Shown here: piece by piece, positions 1 through 8,519 of the stretch | Position numbering within the stretch: the first letter of the stretch is position 1 | How the letters are laid out: each line of letters opens with the position of its first letter | Source of the DNA: Candidatus Zipacnadia bacterium | Lineage (GTDB): Bacteria > Armatimonadota > Zipacnadia > Zipacnadales > UBA5352 | DNA length: 36,890 bases | Assembly (NCBI GenBank): GCA_029821735.1 | Contig: JALGSU010000063.1 | Coordinates: 1-36,890, forward strand | Direction of reading: 5' to 3' | Translations under genes and position numbers: made by a program | The notes under the pieces: generated by a model | The model's database searches: none | Seen by the model: the letters and a program-made list of their open reading frames with translations, nothing else | What the model was told of the DNA's origin: nothing

Positions 1-519
1 GCAGGTCCATCGCTGGCCCGCCGTCGTCCGCCGGCAGGCCACGCGCGGCCAGCAGACACCGTCCTGCATCTCGCCATCGCAGTGCCACTGATACGTGTAC
101 GTGATCGTGTCGCCATCCGCGTCCTTGTTGGTCACGTTGCAGGTGAGGCCGTCGCTGCAGCTTGGTGTGGCGGGCGTGATCGCGATGGTCGGCGCGGGCG
201 GCGGCGTGTTGATCGTGACAGTGTCCTCGCCAGGCGCGCCGGTGGCGGCGCCGTCGGACGGCGTCACCACGCAGTGCCAGACCTGACCGGGCGCGGTCCA
301 CTTCGCTGCGACCGTCGCCCACCTGCGGTTCGGGTGCAGCACCCCGTCCTTGTACCAATCGTAGGTGTAGGTGATCGCGTCGCTGTTGGCGTCGGTGCAG
401 TCTGTGACCTGCGCCCGCAGGCTGTCGCTGTCAGTGGGTCGCGCGGGACTGATGGTAACGGTCGGCTGAGTCGGCGCGACGTTGCCCTCGATGGTGACTG
501 CGTCCTCGCCGGGTCGCCC
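1..519 (-). pseudogene. Out-of-frame C-terminal continuation of the beta-helix/PKD-repeat protein
   Basis: Reading the minus strand from about 519 to the window edge in the second frame gives an open sequence continuing the repeat pattern of the upstream gene. It starts RPGEDAVTIEGN, then a full module (NVAPTQPTVTISP ... DAITYTYDWYKDGV ... GQVWHCVVTPSDG ... GEDTVTI), then the start of another (PTIAITPATPSCSDGL ... DTITYTYQWHCDG). These are the same Ig/PKD-like modules of about 95 residues found in the ORF at 431-2614, so this was originally one protein. The phase changes at 511-519. The C-terminus, and any cell-wall anchor or sorting domain, lies outside the window. Not expressed as part of the protein unless the lesion is a sequence error. 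Confidence 0.75.
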
Positions 520-2614
520 ACTTGCGGTCCGGCTGCGGGACGCCATCCTTGTACCATTGATAGGTGAAGGTCACCGGGTCGCCGTCGGCATCCGGGCCGC
601 CATATACCCCCGCGGTGAGCGAATCGTTGGTCGTCGAGCTCGCGGGAGAGATGGCCACGGTCGGCTGAGGTGGCTGCGAGTTCTGGATCGTGATCTCGTC
701 GGTGACGGGAGTGCCCTGCACGGCGCCATCAACGGGCCAGCAGGTTACGCGAAGCTGATCGCCCTTGACGAAGTGGCCGCTGGCGAGCGTGTCGGCACCG
801 GGGATGTCGTCCCAGGCTGCACCGCCAGCGTTCCACTTGGCCCACTGGTATTCGTAGGTCACTGCATCGCCGTCCGCGTCGTTGCCGCCAGAGGGGGCGG
901 CGATCAGATCGTCTGTGGTCCGGGCGGGATCAGGGCTGATGTCGACCGAGGCGAGCGTGGGCGGTGCGTTGCCCAAAGTCACCTGATCCTCATCAGGCGG
1001 GCCGTCGTCAGTCCCGTCGGTGGGCGTCACGACGCAGCGCCATACCTGACCCCGGGCGGTGGCTATGGCGGGGAGGGTGGTCTGGTCGTCGTATGTGGCC
1101 TGGTGAGCGCTGTCCTTGTACCATGCATAGTGGTAGATGACCGTGTCTCCGTCAGCATCGGTGCTACCCGAAGCTGCCACCTGCAGGTCGTCGCGCGTAT
1201 CGGGACTGTCTGGGGTCACATCCACCGTCGGCTGGGTCGGCGGCGTATTGCCGATGGTGACGGCGTCAGTGACGGGGGCGCCCTGGTCGGTGCCGTCGTC
1301 GGGCGTGCAGGTGACTTGGATCTGGTCGCCTTTGGCGAAGTTCGCACTGCCGAGTGTATCGTTGGTCTGCCCGGTGATTACCGCAAGGCCGCCGCCGGTG
1401 TCCTTTTCCCACTGCCAGTCGTACCCAGCCGTGTCACCGTCAGGGTCCGACCAGCCCGACGGGGTGCCGGTGAGACTGTCACCGGTGACCGCCGGATCGG
1501 GAGCTATCTCAACGGAGGCGACGCTCGGCGGGCGGTTGGCCCACTTCGATGCCTCGTCGGTGTTGCCCCAAGCGCCCATATTGACCCGGCCACCGTTGGG
1601 CGCGAGCTCGTTGCCGAAGGGCGATGCCGGTTTGCCCGTGTCGATGCAGGGGCTGTGAACCGCGTCGAGCACCCACGCCGCGCCAGCCCAGCGCCCGCCC
1701 TTCGACTTCAGATGGAAGTCGCCCGCACCCGCGTCCGCGAACAGCGGATCTACGCTGATGTTGCCGCTCGATCCAGTTGGGTCGAGCATCCCGCTATAGT
1801 TGGTAACCGTGGTGTCGAACGCTATGTTGCCGTAGACGTTGCAGTACGCCACCGTGAAACCCACGCCACTCACGCGGAAGCCGCCGCCCTCGGTGGTGAA
1901 GGCAATGATGGTGTTCGTGGTCGTGAGTGAGGAGTCATGGCCGTAGATCCCACCGGCGAAGTCGGCTCCGTTGCCGCTGATCGTGCAGTTGTCGATGATG
2001 GGCGAGCCACCGATGACATAGATTCCGCCGCCGACGCTGGTGGCCACGTTTCCGCTGATGGTGTTGTTGGCGATGGTCGGTGAGGACCCCTCACAGCATA
2101 TGCCGGCGCCACCAGTCCCCGTGTTCCCGTCGATGATGTTGCCCGTGATGGTAGGTGAGGACTGATAGCAGTAGATCCCGCCGCCGATGTCAGCGAAGTT
2201 GCCGGTGATGGTGTTGCCTGTGATGGTGGGCGAGGAGCTATTGCAGTAGATTCCACCGCCGTAGCCCGCACTGGGATATATGTAGGGCATGTTGCCGTTG
2301 GTGAAGGTGAAGCCCTCCACACGAGACGTGCCAGGGACGCCGGTCATCCGCAGGCAGGAGCCGACGAAGGCGTCGCTGGCATCGATCACGCAGACTCCTG
2401 CACCCGCGCCGATGAGTTGCAGGTCCTTGGTATTCCAGGTCAGGGTTTCCATGTAAGTGCCCGCAGCGACCTGGATGGTGTCGCCGTTTCCGGCGGCGTT
2501 GATGGCAGACTGGATGGTGGTGTATGTCTGCCCGGGCCCCACGTTCCGGATCGCCGCAGGGGCATCGACCGCTGCCAGCGCCAATATGGCGATTGCCGAT
2601 GCCAGTACTCTCAT
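431..2614 (-). CDS. Secreted right-handed beta-helix protein with PKD/Ig-like repeats (C-terminus broken)
   Basis: Probably an exported polysaccharide-binding or pectate-lyase-fold protein. I start it at the ATG at 2614, where a signal peptide begins (MRVLASAIAILALAAVDAPA); an in-frame ATG at 2641 adds nine charged residues. After the signal comes GPGQTYTTIQSAINAAGNGD, the usual opening of periplasmic copper-binding/pectin-lyase-like beta-helices. Rungs of the type GGGIYC-SSPTITGNTI follow over roughly residues 100-230. A segment with VDPLFADAGAGDFHL and SPCIDTGKP is typical of these 'choice-of-anchor' beta-helix proteins. From about residue 370 there are tandem PKD/Ig-like modules with the signature DADGDTVxYxYxWYKD. 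The fourth is cut short by a deletion at 511-519, after which about 30 unrelated residues lead to a stop at 431. No catalytic residues can be assigned. Confidence 0.85.
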   Translation of the reverse strand: MRVLASAIAILALAAVDAPAAIRNVGPGQTYTTIQSAINAAGNGDTIQVAAGTYMETLTWNTKDLQLIGAGAGVCVIDASDAFVGSCLRMTGVPGTSRVEGFTFTNGNMPYIYPSAGYGGGIYCNSSSPTITGNTITGNFADIGGGIYCYQSSPTITGNIIDGNTGTGGAGICCEGSSPTIANNTISGNVATSVGGGIYVIGGSPIIDNCTISGNGADFAGGIYGHDSSLTTTNTIIAFTTEGGGFRVSGVGFTVAYCNVYGNIAFDTTVTNYSGMLDPTGSSGNISVDPLFADAGAGDFHLKSKGGRWAGAAWVLDAVHSPCIDTGKPASPFGNELAPNGGRVNMGAWGNTDEASKWANRPPSVASVEIAPDPAVTGDSLTGTPSGWSDPDGDTAGYDWQWEKDTGGGLAVITGQTNDTLGSANFAKGDQIQVTCTPDDGTDQGAPVTDAVTIGNTPPTQPTVDVTPDSPDTRDDLQVAASGSTDADGDTVIYHYAWYKDSAHQATYDDQTTLPAIATARGQVWRCVVTPTDGTDDGPPDEDQVTLGNAPPTLASVDISPDPARTTDDLIAAPSGGNDADGDAVTYEYQWAKWNAGGAAWDDIPGADTLASGHFVKGDQLRVTCWPVDGAVQGTPVTDEITIQNSQPPQPTVAISPASSTTNDSLTAGVYGGPDADGDPVTFTYQWYKDGVPQPDRKWATRRGRSHHRGQRRADSADRYHQSRATH

Positions 2615-2664
2615 GGTCCTCGCATGCCCTTGTCGCGCCATCGTCTCTCACCCTCGATAGCCGG

Positions 2665-2722
2665 CCTCGGAGCCGATTGCCGCGTCATCTCACCATTCTT
2701 AGAGCCTCGGAGTCGATTTGCC
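2665..2722. repeat. Direct repeat pair upstream of the beta-helix gene
   Basis: CCTCGGAGCCGATTGCC at 2665-2681 recurs as CCTCGGAGTCGATTTGCC at 2705-2722. The copies start 40 bp apart, close to four helical turns, and sit about 50 and 90 bp upstream of the beta-helix start codon. They could be a tandem regulator site or a local duplication. Confidence 0.45.
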
Positions 2723-2936
2723 AGAACACGAGAAGACCAAGTGCCGCACGGCACCGTCCGGTGCGGTGAGGACTTGGCCCTCAGCCTGCAACTCGCCTCG
2801 TGATGCCCAGCAAACCGCACACCCCAGTTGCGTTCATCCCGCGAGACCGCAACTCGTATGCACCTTACTTCAAGCCCAATGAGCGATAGTCCTCGTGCGC
2901 ATTCTCTTGTTCTGCTCAATTGCTTCTCTGACTGTC

Positions 2937-2964
2937 GACTGACCTGCCCCCCCAGGAGTCAGTC
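2937..2964. repeat. Hairpin with C-rich loop beside an IS scar
   Basis: GACTGACCTG (2937-2946) pairs with CAGGAGTCAGTC (2953-2964) through one bulged A, around a CCCCCC loop. No T-run follows on either strand, so a rho-independent terminator is unlikely. It lies 34 bp outside the IS3 right end at 2998. Confidence 0.4.
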
Positions 2965-2997
2965 CAGGTGTTGTGTTACTATTGTGGGCACTTAGCC

Positions 2998-3186
2998 TGC
3001 CTCATCTTGATACCACCCGCAGTGAGAGCGTTCTGGCCTGTGGGGAAGACTTCCTGCCGTTGTCGTCGGGCGGTTCTTGCCGTGCCGATGATCTGGGGCT
3101 CACGTCCATGGGAGAGCTTGGCGCGCCTGCTCGACGAACTCCTCCGGCGTCATGTTCCGGAGCGAATCGTGCGGCCGCATGCGCAG
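2998..3186 (-). mobile_element. IS3-family transposase 3' end and right terminus (scar A)
   Basis: The minus strand encodes RMRPHDSLRNMTPEEFVEQA, the C-terminal tail of the DDE integrase domain of IS3-family OrfB proteins (family pattern RPHSSLGNxTPxEF). Downstream comes the terminal block shared with four other sites in this window: a conserved TCCTGCCGTTGTCGTCGGGC-like stretch, then CGCAGTGAGAG ... TACCACCCGCAG-type sequence on the plus strand, ending near TGCCTC at 2998. The match to scar D extends over almost the whole 190 bp. The rest of the transposase is absent, so this is an inactive remnant. Confidence 0.8.
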
Positions 3187-3287
3187 GTGCCTAGTACGAG
3201 GCTGCGGAAAGACTGCCCAGAACGCCCGATTGTCAAGTATGCGAATTGGGTGACTGCCTCGGTGTGGGTGGTCCCGGGGAGAGATGA

Positions 3288-4742
3288 GTGCATGACGCTT
3301 TGGAGTGCTCGGGTGGTTGCGAGCCTGGCCATACTGGGGGCGCCTGCATGGCTGTGTCGGCGGATGATGCCACGACGAATGATCGTCTCGCCGACGGGGA
3401 CTTCGAGGTGGATGGCGGGTGGGGCGTTAGCTTCCGTGACGGAGCAGAGGGGACGTGGGAGTGGGACGCGTCGGTCGCCCGGTCCGGCGGACGGTCCCTC
3501 CGGATCACCAAGACCAACGGCGTGGGGCACATCGTGCTGCGCCCCACGGTCGCCCCGAAGCTCAGTCAGGGCGAGCGCTACGTGCTCTCGGGGCACTTCC
3601 GCAGCGAGGATGCCCCTCTGACGGCGCTGCTTCTGTTCCGGCTGGGTGAGCGGGATGCCGAGAACTTCCTGAACCCCTACGGGCTCTACGATTGCCCGAC
3701 CCACGCCCACATCCCCAACTGCCCGCCGGGGCATTGGGAGAAGCGGGTCCTCTCCTTCGTCTGTACCGACGCGCCAAATCCCGACCCGAACTTCGCGCGC
3801 AACTACCCCCCGGGCTCCTACCCGCACATCATCCTGTACGGCAACCCGTGCACGGTCTGGTTGGACGACGTGTCGATCGATGCGCCGCGGGAGATGACGC
3901 ACCGAGACCGCAGGCAATACGCGCTTCCGTATTCCGAGGCCGAAGTGCTCGACATCGTGAGCAGACGCGAACCCGTGAGCCTGACCGTGGAGAGCCGTCG
4001 AGGACGGAGCGTGCTGGTCGAGAACGGCAAGCATGTGCCCGCCATCTTCCACCTGACCTCTGAGAACAACGAGCTTGTGGGAGATTTCGAGAGCTTTGGC
4101 GAGGCAGGCGTTCGGCTTGCCATCTGCCCGGTCCCACTGCCCTCGATTTGGGGGGGCGAGGGTGCTCTTGATCTCGCCAAAGTGGACGACTGGGTCATGC
4201 AAACGCTTCGGAAAGACCCGAACGCGCGACTGCTGCTTCACTTCCATGTCTACCCGTACGATGAGTGGGGGGCAGAGCACCCCGATGAGTGCTGGACGAA
4301 CGCCGAGGGTCTGTGCGGGTACGGTCGAGCCGGGCGCATTGCGGGCTACGCCAAGCCCTCCGAGGAGGCGTCCGATGGCGATCCGCGCGTCTTCATCCCG
4401 TCATACCATTCCCAGGTCTGGCGCGACGAATCGTGTGAGGCCATCCGAGCCATCGTCCGCCATGTTAAGCAGCAACCATACGCGGCGGCCGTCGGCGGAT
4501 TCTACTTCTTCGGCGGCGACGATGGGCGACTCCAGCCCGGCCCCGGGACTACTCGACCGGGGCCTTGGCGGGCCTCCGCAACTGGTGTCGGCGCACCTAC
4601 GCCACGCCAGAGATACTGTCCGAGACCTGGGGGGCCGAGCTGGCCGACTTTGACGCCGTGCAGATCCCCGACGACTCGGGTGCGGTGGTCTTCAACGGTG
4701 TCCTCGGGCGCTTGGATCCGTACACGCTCAATCCGCAGGTGA
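3288..4742 (+). CDS. GH42-like glycosidase, N-terminal piece of a frameshifted gene
   Basis: First part of a gene that should run 3292-6136, about 950 residues. The true start is probably the ATG at 3292, in another frame: it follows a GGGGAGAG ribosome-binding site and encodes MTLWSARVVASLAILGAPAW, a good signal peptide. One base appears lost near 3345-3350 (TGG for TGGG), after which the frame continues AVSADDATTNDRLADGDFE. The mature part starts with a galactose-binding-like CBM ending TVWLDDVSIDAP, about residues 30-200. It then enters a TIM-barrel-like catalytic region with LLLHFHVYPYDEW and GGFYFFGGDDG. Homology stops near 4530, and the remaining codons to 4742 are read out of frame. 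The family resembles beta-galactosidase-like proteins; substrate and catalytic acids cannot be named. Confidence 0.75.
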   Translation: MHDALECSGGCEPGHTGGACMAVSADDATTNDRLADGDFEVDGGWGVSFRDGAEGTWEWDASVARSGGRSLRITKTNGVGHIVLRPTVAPKLSQGERYVLSGHFRSEDAPLTALLLFRLGERDAENFLNPYGLYDCPTHAHIPNCPPGHWEKRVLSFVCTDAPNPDPNFARNYPPGSYPHIILYGNPCTVWLDDVSIDAPREMTHRDRRQYALPYSEAEVLDIVSRREPVSLTVESRRGRSVLVENGKHVPAIFHLTSENNELVGDFESFGEAGVRLAICPVPLPSIWGGEGALDLAKVDDWVMQTLRKDPNARLLLHFHVYPYDEWGAEHPDECWTNAEGLCGYGRAGRIAGYAKPSEEASDGDPRVFIPSYHSQVWRDESCEAIRAIVRHVKQQPYAAAVGGFYFFGGDDGRLQPGPGTTRPGPWRASATGVGAPTPRQRYCPRPGGPSWPTLTPCRSPTTRVRWSSTVSSGAWIRTRSIRR

Positions 4743-6136
4743 ACGACTACCGCGCCTTCCACATTGCGGACGCCTGGGACCTGTGCGATGCTTGGGCGGG
4801 AGCGGCCAAGGGTGAGTGGGAGCGCCCGGCCATCGCCGGCATCTACCGGGATCTGGAAGAGGACTTCCTGCGCCTGCGCAACGTCGACATGTGCGGGAAC
4901 GACTCGTTCTACCCCTACCGCCGTCCCGGCTACGCCTCGGCCGGCTGGTATCCGGTGCGAACGGACGCGCACCGTAAGCTCTGGTGTATGGACTTGGACC
5001 TGCGCTCGTATGCTGGCCCGCAGATCCATGACGAGGAGTACGAGCAGTGGATTGGTGCCGCGCTGACGCCGGAGGCGTGGTCGGCCACTCACGACAAGCT
5101 GACGGGCCTGTGTCTCGCCAAGGGCGCGGGCTTCTGGTACTACGACATGCTGGCGTACTTTCAGGACGAGGCCATCATGCGCGGCATCCGGGAGACCAAG
5201 ACGGTGGCGGACCGCCTGGCTGCCCGTCGTTCGAAACGTTTCCAGCCCGATGTTGCTGTGGTCATCAAGGGCCACGCCCGGGACTGGCACAGCGTCTATC
5301 ACAATGTGGTGACCGGTCACATTGGCGAGTGGGGTTTCAACTACCTCCAGGGCATGATGCTCGGCACGAGCGGCGTGCCCTTTGATGTGGTCTACCTCTC
5401 CGACGTCCTCGGCCAGCCGAGCCTGCAAAACTACAAGGTCTACGTATTCATGCAGCTTCCATATCTCTCGTCGGCAGAGCGAGAGGCGATCGACAATAAG
5501 CTCAAGCGAGGCGGGCGCACCTTGGTGTGGCTGCACGACACGGGCTACCTATCGGAGCACGGCAAGGATCCAGCGCTGATGTCAGACCTGATCGGGATTC
5601 AGGTGCAAACCGAGGAGCGCTTCGAGCGCCTCACGCCGCTGCTCACTGGTGACGACCATCGCTACACGCGTGGTGCCTTGCCGTTCCAAGGCGGTGCGGA
5701 GACGATGTACGCCGGGCACCGCCTCCTGGGCAACGACACAGGCACCGCCCCGCCCCAGCCGTTCTGGATCGACGACCCGAGCGCCGATCCGTTCTGCCGA
5801 TATCGCGAGGATGGTCGGGTGGCGATGGCGACGAAGGCCCACGACAACTGGACTTCAGTGTATCTGGCGCCGGCCAATTGCTTAGGCCCAGGTCTGCTGA
5901 ACAACATCGCGCGCGAGGCGGGCGCCTTTGTGTGTGGTCCTCCGGGGCAAGTTGTGGCGATGGGGGGCAACTTCGTCTCCATCCACGGCATGCGGGGAGG
6001 GCGATACAGTCTCTCACTGCCGCCGGGCACGCGCCGCGTTGTGGATGCCCACACGGGAGCTGTGCTTCACGAGGGCAGCGGCGAATGTGAGCTCACGATC
6101 GAGGCGCAGCGCACCTACTGGCTACTCTTGGAGTGA
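4565..6136 (+). CDS. GH42-like glycosidase, C-terminal piece of the frameshifted gene
   Basis: Continuation of the preceding piece, shifted by the equivalent of one lost base between 4520 and 4547. In this frame the sequence is already open upstream (DYSTGALAGLRNWC), joining naturally to GGFYFFGGDDG, so the TTG at 4565 is not a true start. It covers the rest of the barrel (LRNVDMCGNDSFYPYRRPG, GAGFWYYDMLAYFQDEA). Then comes a GATase-like/GH42 trimerisation-type domain around 5260-5560 (GVPFDVVYLSDVL, YKVYVFMQLPYLSSAEREA, GGRTLVWLHDTGYLSE). A C-terminal beta-sandwich ends TYWLLLE. The downstream neighbour is a decayed IS3 element only 18 bases after the stop. Confidence 0.75.
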   Translation: MAGLRNWCRRTYATPEILSETWGAELADFDAVQIPDDSGAVVFNGVLGRLDPYTLNPQVNDYRAFHIADAWDLCDAWAGAAKGEWERPAIAGIYRDLEEDFLRLRNVDMCGNDSFYPYRRPGYASAGWYPVRTDAHRKLWCMDLDLRSYAGPQIHDEEYEQWIGAALTPEAWSATHDKLTGLCLAKGAGFWYYDMLAYFQDEAIMRGIRETKTVADRLAARRSKRFQPDVAVVIKGHARDWHSVYHNVVTGHIGEWGFNYLQGMMLGTSGVPFDVVYLSDVLGQPSLQNYKVYVFMQLPYLSSAEREAIDNKLKRGGRTLVWLHDTGYLSEHGKDPALMSDLIGIQVQTEERFERLTPLLTGDDHRYTRGALPFQGGAETMYAGHRLLGNDTGTAPPQPFWIDDPSADPFCRYREDGRVAMATKAHDNWTSVYLAPANCLGPGLLNNIAREAGAFVCGPPGQVVAMGGNFVSIHGMRGGRYSLSLPPGTRRVVDAHTGAVLHEGSGECELTIEAQRTYWLLLE

Positions 6137-6153
6137 CGATGGTTGGTGGCGTT

Positions 6154-6380
6154 CCCTACGAGGTAGAGATGGCCTCCGATGGGGCCCGTCGGCTCAAGCA
6201 ACTGGTGGCTGACCTGGCCCTGGACAAGGCCATGTTGCAGGATGTGCTGCGAAAAGAAGACTGCCGGCCGCCCGTCGCCGCGCTGTGGCGGCCTACCCGC
6301 AGGTGAGCTACCAGGTCGGCGAGTGTCGGGCATGTGGCGTGCTGGACCTTTGCCGCTCGACTCACCGGTATCTGAGCGTG
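6154..6380 (+). mobile_element. Decayed IS3-family orfA/orfB junction
   Basis: The plus strand reads ARRLKQLVADLALDKAMLQD then VLRKE, the leucine-zipper end of IS3-family (IS407-like group) OrfA. In another frame from 6279 it reads AVAAYPQVSYQVGECRACGV followed by LDLCRSTHRYLS, matching the OrfB N-terminal pattern of serial Y/V, RRACRVLGL and RSTYRY. Both frames then lose similarity. With the right end at 7186 in the same orientation, the spacing of about 1 kb is near that of a full OrfB, so 6154-7186 may be one heavily eroded copy. Confidence 0.7.
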
Positions 6381-7117
6381 GCAGCAGCCGGCAACGGCTC
6401 GGAGGCGAACCTGGGCGTGGTGGGCGTCGATCTCGTGGGGGGGAACCTTAACGGAGGGGGGTGGGGGTGTCGTTCCTTCGTCGTATGCCGTTAGGCTCAC
6501 CGCTTGGGGGGATGTCGTTGCCGTGTCGTGCTTCCCTCTCTTACTCTCATCCTGACCTCTGTTAGTGGGCAACGGCCACAGGCACAGCCGCTACCGTCGT
6601 TGTGTAGTCGTTGTGACGCTTGGCCTGCAATGCCCTATCAAGCGCCGTTGCCGTGTGCCGTGCCGTGGCACGTTGTGCCATGCAATGGCACAACATCAGT
6701 GTGGGCGAAGCCAACCAACTCAGTAGTTGTCGTAGCCGCAGTAAGCACGAAGAGCGAAGAACAAGCGTGCGCCGTAGGCCGTTTGCCGTTCAACCGAAGA
6801 AGGACCGGAGGTCCGCCCCCCCTCGCCCCCCGGGGGGTGCCCGGTGTTCGGTGTGTGCGTGTCCCCTTGTGGTCCGCCCGGGTCCCATCCCCCCTATACC
6901 CCCATGAGTAGTTGACTGCGGTTTGGCTGTAGTTTGTGCCTCGGGCTGTACCGCCCGGTGGTGGGGGCGATCATCCTCGGGCGGAGTTCTGGCTGGTCGC
7001 GTTGCCAGGACCTCGCTCGCCGCAACTGAATGGTCTGTGCTGCGCTTTCTGCTTTGCGTGAGCTTCCACGACTTGGCAAGCCTGCGTAGGGGTCGAAGCC
7101 AGCACGTCTTCTCTTAT
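6381..7117. other. Non-coding, low-complexity stretch inside the eroded IS3 copy
   Basis: No reading frame with recognisable protein similarity was found on either strand. If this was the middle of the IS3 orfB, it is beyond recognition: the DDE region could not be seen. The stretch is rich in GCCGT/GTTGCC motifs and contains a perfect 10-bp hairpin (6672-6694), a CCCCCCGGGGGG palindrome (6826-6837) and GGACC-GGA-GGTCC (6802-6814). Confidence 0.5.
6672..6694. repeat. Perfect inverted repeat, 10-bp arms
   Basis: GTTGTGCCAT, loop GCA, ATGGCACAAC. It is a strong potential hairpin in otherwise featureless sequence. No T-tract follows, so it is not a classical terminator. Origin unknown. Confidence 0.55.
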
Positions 7118-7186
7118 CCTCAAAGCGCAGGAAGTCTGCCTTACAGGCTGAGCACTCTCACTGCAGGTGACACCAAGACGGGGGCA
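7118..7186 (+). mobile_element. IS3-family right end (scar B)
   Basis: The frame LKAQEVCLTG ends in TGA and is followed by the shared block ACTCTCACTGCAGGTGACAC then CAAGACGGGGGCA, ending at 7186. The same QEVCLTG-stop plus about 40 bp recurs at scars C and D. The terminal CA agrees with the TG...CA ends of IS3-family elements. Confidence 0.8.
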
Positions 7187-7329
7187 AGAGCAACCAGCCA
7201 GAGCACTGGATGGGTAGTGGTACCGTCTGTGGGGGCAGGTCACGTGACCGCGGAGCGGAAGGAGCGCAAGAGCGAGAAGAGACTGGATGATGGTGATCAA
7301 GAGGTGACACCGTCGGGGAAGCCAGAGAC

Positions 7330-7539
7330 CTATGGTGGACGTGACCCATTCTGCGGACGGTGCGTGCGATCCTCGCCAAGCGCGGTTCGGGCAGCGCCAA
7401 GCGTCACGGCCTTCCGCGAGAGGCAGGCCGCGCCCCCACGGTGCTCCCGGCTGTTGAGCACCCACACATGCTCCCTGTCGTGGACCAAGATCTCATTCAC
7501 TCCACTGCCGTCGAAGTCAATGGGTAGAGCGGGCATCAC
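7330..7539 (-). pseudogene. Possible FG-GAP/VCBS-type repeat remnant
   Basis: The minus strand encodes ALPIDFDGSGVNEILVHDRE then HVWVLNS, close to the DxDGDGxxEILV...LYVLN pattern of FG-GAP/VCBS or rhamnogalacturonan-lyase-like propeller blades. After about 35 residues the similarity ends without any domain structure. The piece has no convincing start and lies between scar B and the next gene, so it looks like a leftover of a deleted gene. Evidence is one blade-like motif only. Confidence 0.35.
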
Positions 7540-7568
7540 TTGAAACCGCAGTCACAGGAGCGTTCGGC

Positions 7569-8519
7569 ATGAACTGCAGAAGTCTCCAGAGGGTTGGGCT
7601 TCTCCTGGTTGGTCTCTCGACAGTCTCCGCCGTCCAGGCGGCAGGACTCGCGGATCTGCGCGCCACACAGAATGTCACGGCTGAAGAGCTTCGCGCGAGG
7701 GACGACTGCCTCCTGTGGGTCGACTTCGCCGATGCCGCGGCGGAGGGGTTGAGATTTGCTCCCGGTCCGGATGAGGGCGCGTTGACTCCAACGACTGGGC
7801 GCTGGCCCGGACAGAAGGCGACACGCATCTTCCACGGCAACCTGATGCGCGAAGCTATCCATGTTCCCGACTCGGGGTTCACGCTGTGCTGTTGGCTACG
7901 TGTCAACGACCTCGAGAAAGTGGACCGCCTCGGGCACAATCGGATCGCCGGCGGGGTCATGGCCGTGGGCAGTGGCTACTACAACGGGTGGCGTCTGCTC
8001 GTGGTCCCGGCAACTTCTGCTCTCACATTTGAGCTCGGCCGCCCCGAGATCGGCGCCCGACGCGTGTCCAGTGCCGGACATCTCACCAAGGGCGACTGGC
8101 ACCACGTAGCGGTCACGTGGAACCACGAGACGTTGGCCATGTGGATCGATGGCAAACTGCGCGCCGAGACCGTCGTCACCATGGCCTACAACCCGGGACC
8201 AGGGGCGCCATGGCTCCGGATCGGGGAGTGCGGCAGCGGCCTCGGAGTACTGGACTTCGAGATTGCGGACCTCGGGATCTTCAGCTCAGACGCGGCATTG
8301 CACGCTTCCTCGCGGAGATCGGACCCAACCCGGAAGACCCCGCCGGCGAAGACGCCTACCGTCGACAGTTCGCCCCGCTGTTCGCCCTCACGGGCTGCGA
8401 TGATTCCCAGGTGTTCCGGATCGCCGTGTCTCGGTCTCGCCTGCGCCCTATGCCGACGTGGCCAACGACGATGCGGGGGCGCTCCACCACAGGGCTACGG
8501 CCATGCTCGCGCTGGGTGA
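7569..8519 (+). CDS. LamG-domain N-terminal piece of a LamG/TPR/beta-helix/CBM9 protein (frameshifted)
   Basis: First piece of a secreted protein that should span 7569-11534, about 1,320 residues. The start is well supported: CAGGAG at 7555-7560, then ATG, then a signal peptide (MNCRSLQRVGLLLVGLSTVS with VQAA following). Residues about 90-245 form a LamG/concanavalin-A-like jelly roll (FTLCCWLRVND, GDWHHVAVTWNHETLAMWID then GKLRAE, LDFEIADLGIFSSDAAL). At about 8300 (GCATTG|CACGC) a single G seems lost. The true continuation ARFLAEIGPNPEDPAGEDAY ... FRIAVS runs in another frame to about 8440, where a second one-base shift leads to PYADVANDDAGALHHRA of the next piece. Codons 8301-8519 in the listed frame are probably not native. 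Confidence 0.75.
   Translation: MNCRSLQRVGLLLVGLSTVSAVQAAGLADLRATQNVTAEELRARDDCLLWVDFADAAAEGLRFAPGPDEGALTPTTGRWPGQKATRIFHGNLMREAIHVPDSGFTLCCWLRVNDLEKVDRLGHNRIAGGVMAVGSGYYNGWRLLVVPATSALTFELGRPEIGARRVSSAGHLTKGDWHHVAVTWNHETLAMWIDGKLRAETVVTMAYNPGPGAPWLRIGECGSGLGVLDFEIADLGIFSSDAALHASSRRSDPTRKTPPAKTPTVDSSPRCSPSRAAMIPRCSGSPCLGLACALCRRGQRRCGGAPPQGYGHARAG

Larger units (their letters stand above)
2615..2997. other. Intergenic region upstream of the beta-helix gene
   Basis: No coding sequence is recognisable here. It holds the probable promoter region of the minus-strand beta-helix gene, a 17-18 bp direct repeat, and a GC-rich hairpin near the IS scar. A convincing -35/-10 pair was not found. Confidence 0.5.

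Noticed and set aside
482..1930. Plus-strand ORF of 482 codons opposite the beta-helix gene
   Set aside because: Shadow of the repeat array; no ribosome-binding site or recognisable domain.
2744..2766. CCGCAC/GTGCGG hairpin as a terminator
   Set aside because: No T-run follows on either strand and no gene ends nearby in a suitable orientation.
6672..6694. 10-bp hairpin as a rho-independent terminator for the glycosidase gene
   Set aside because: It lies over 500 bp after the stop and lacks a T-tract.
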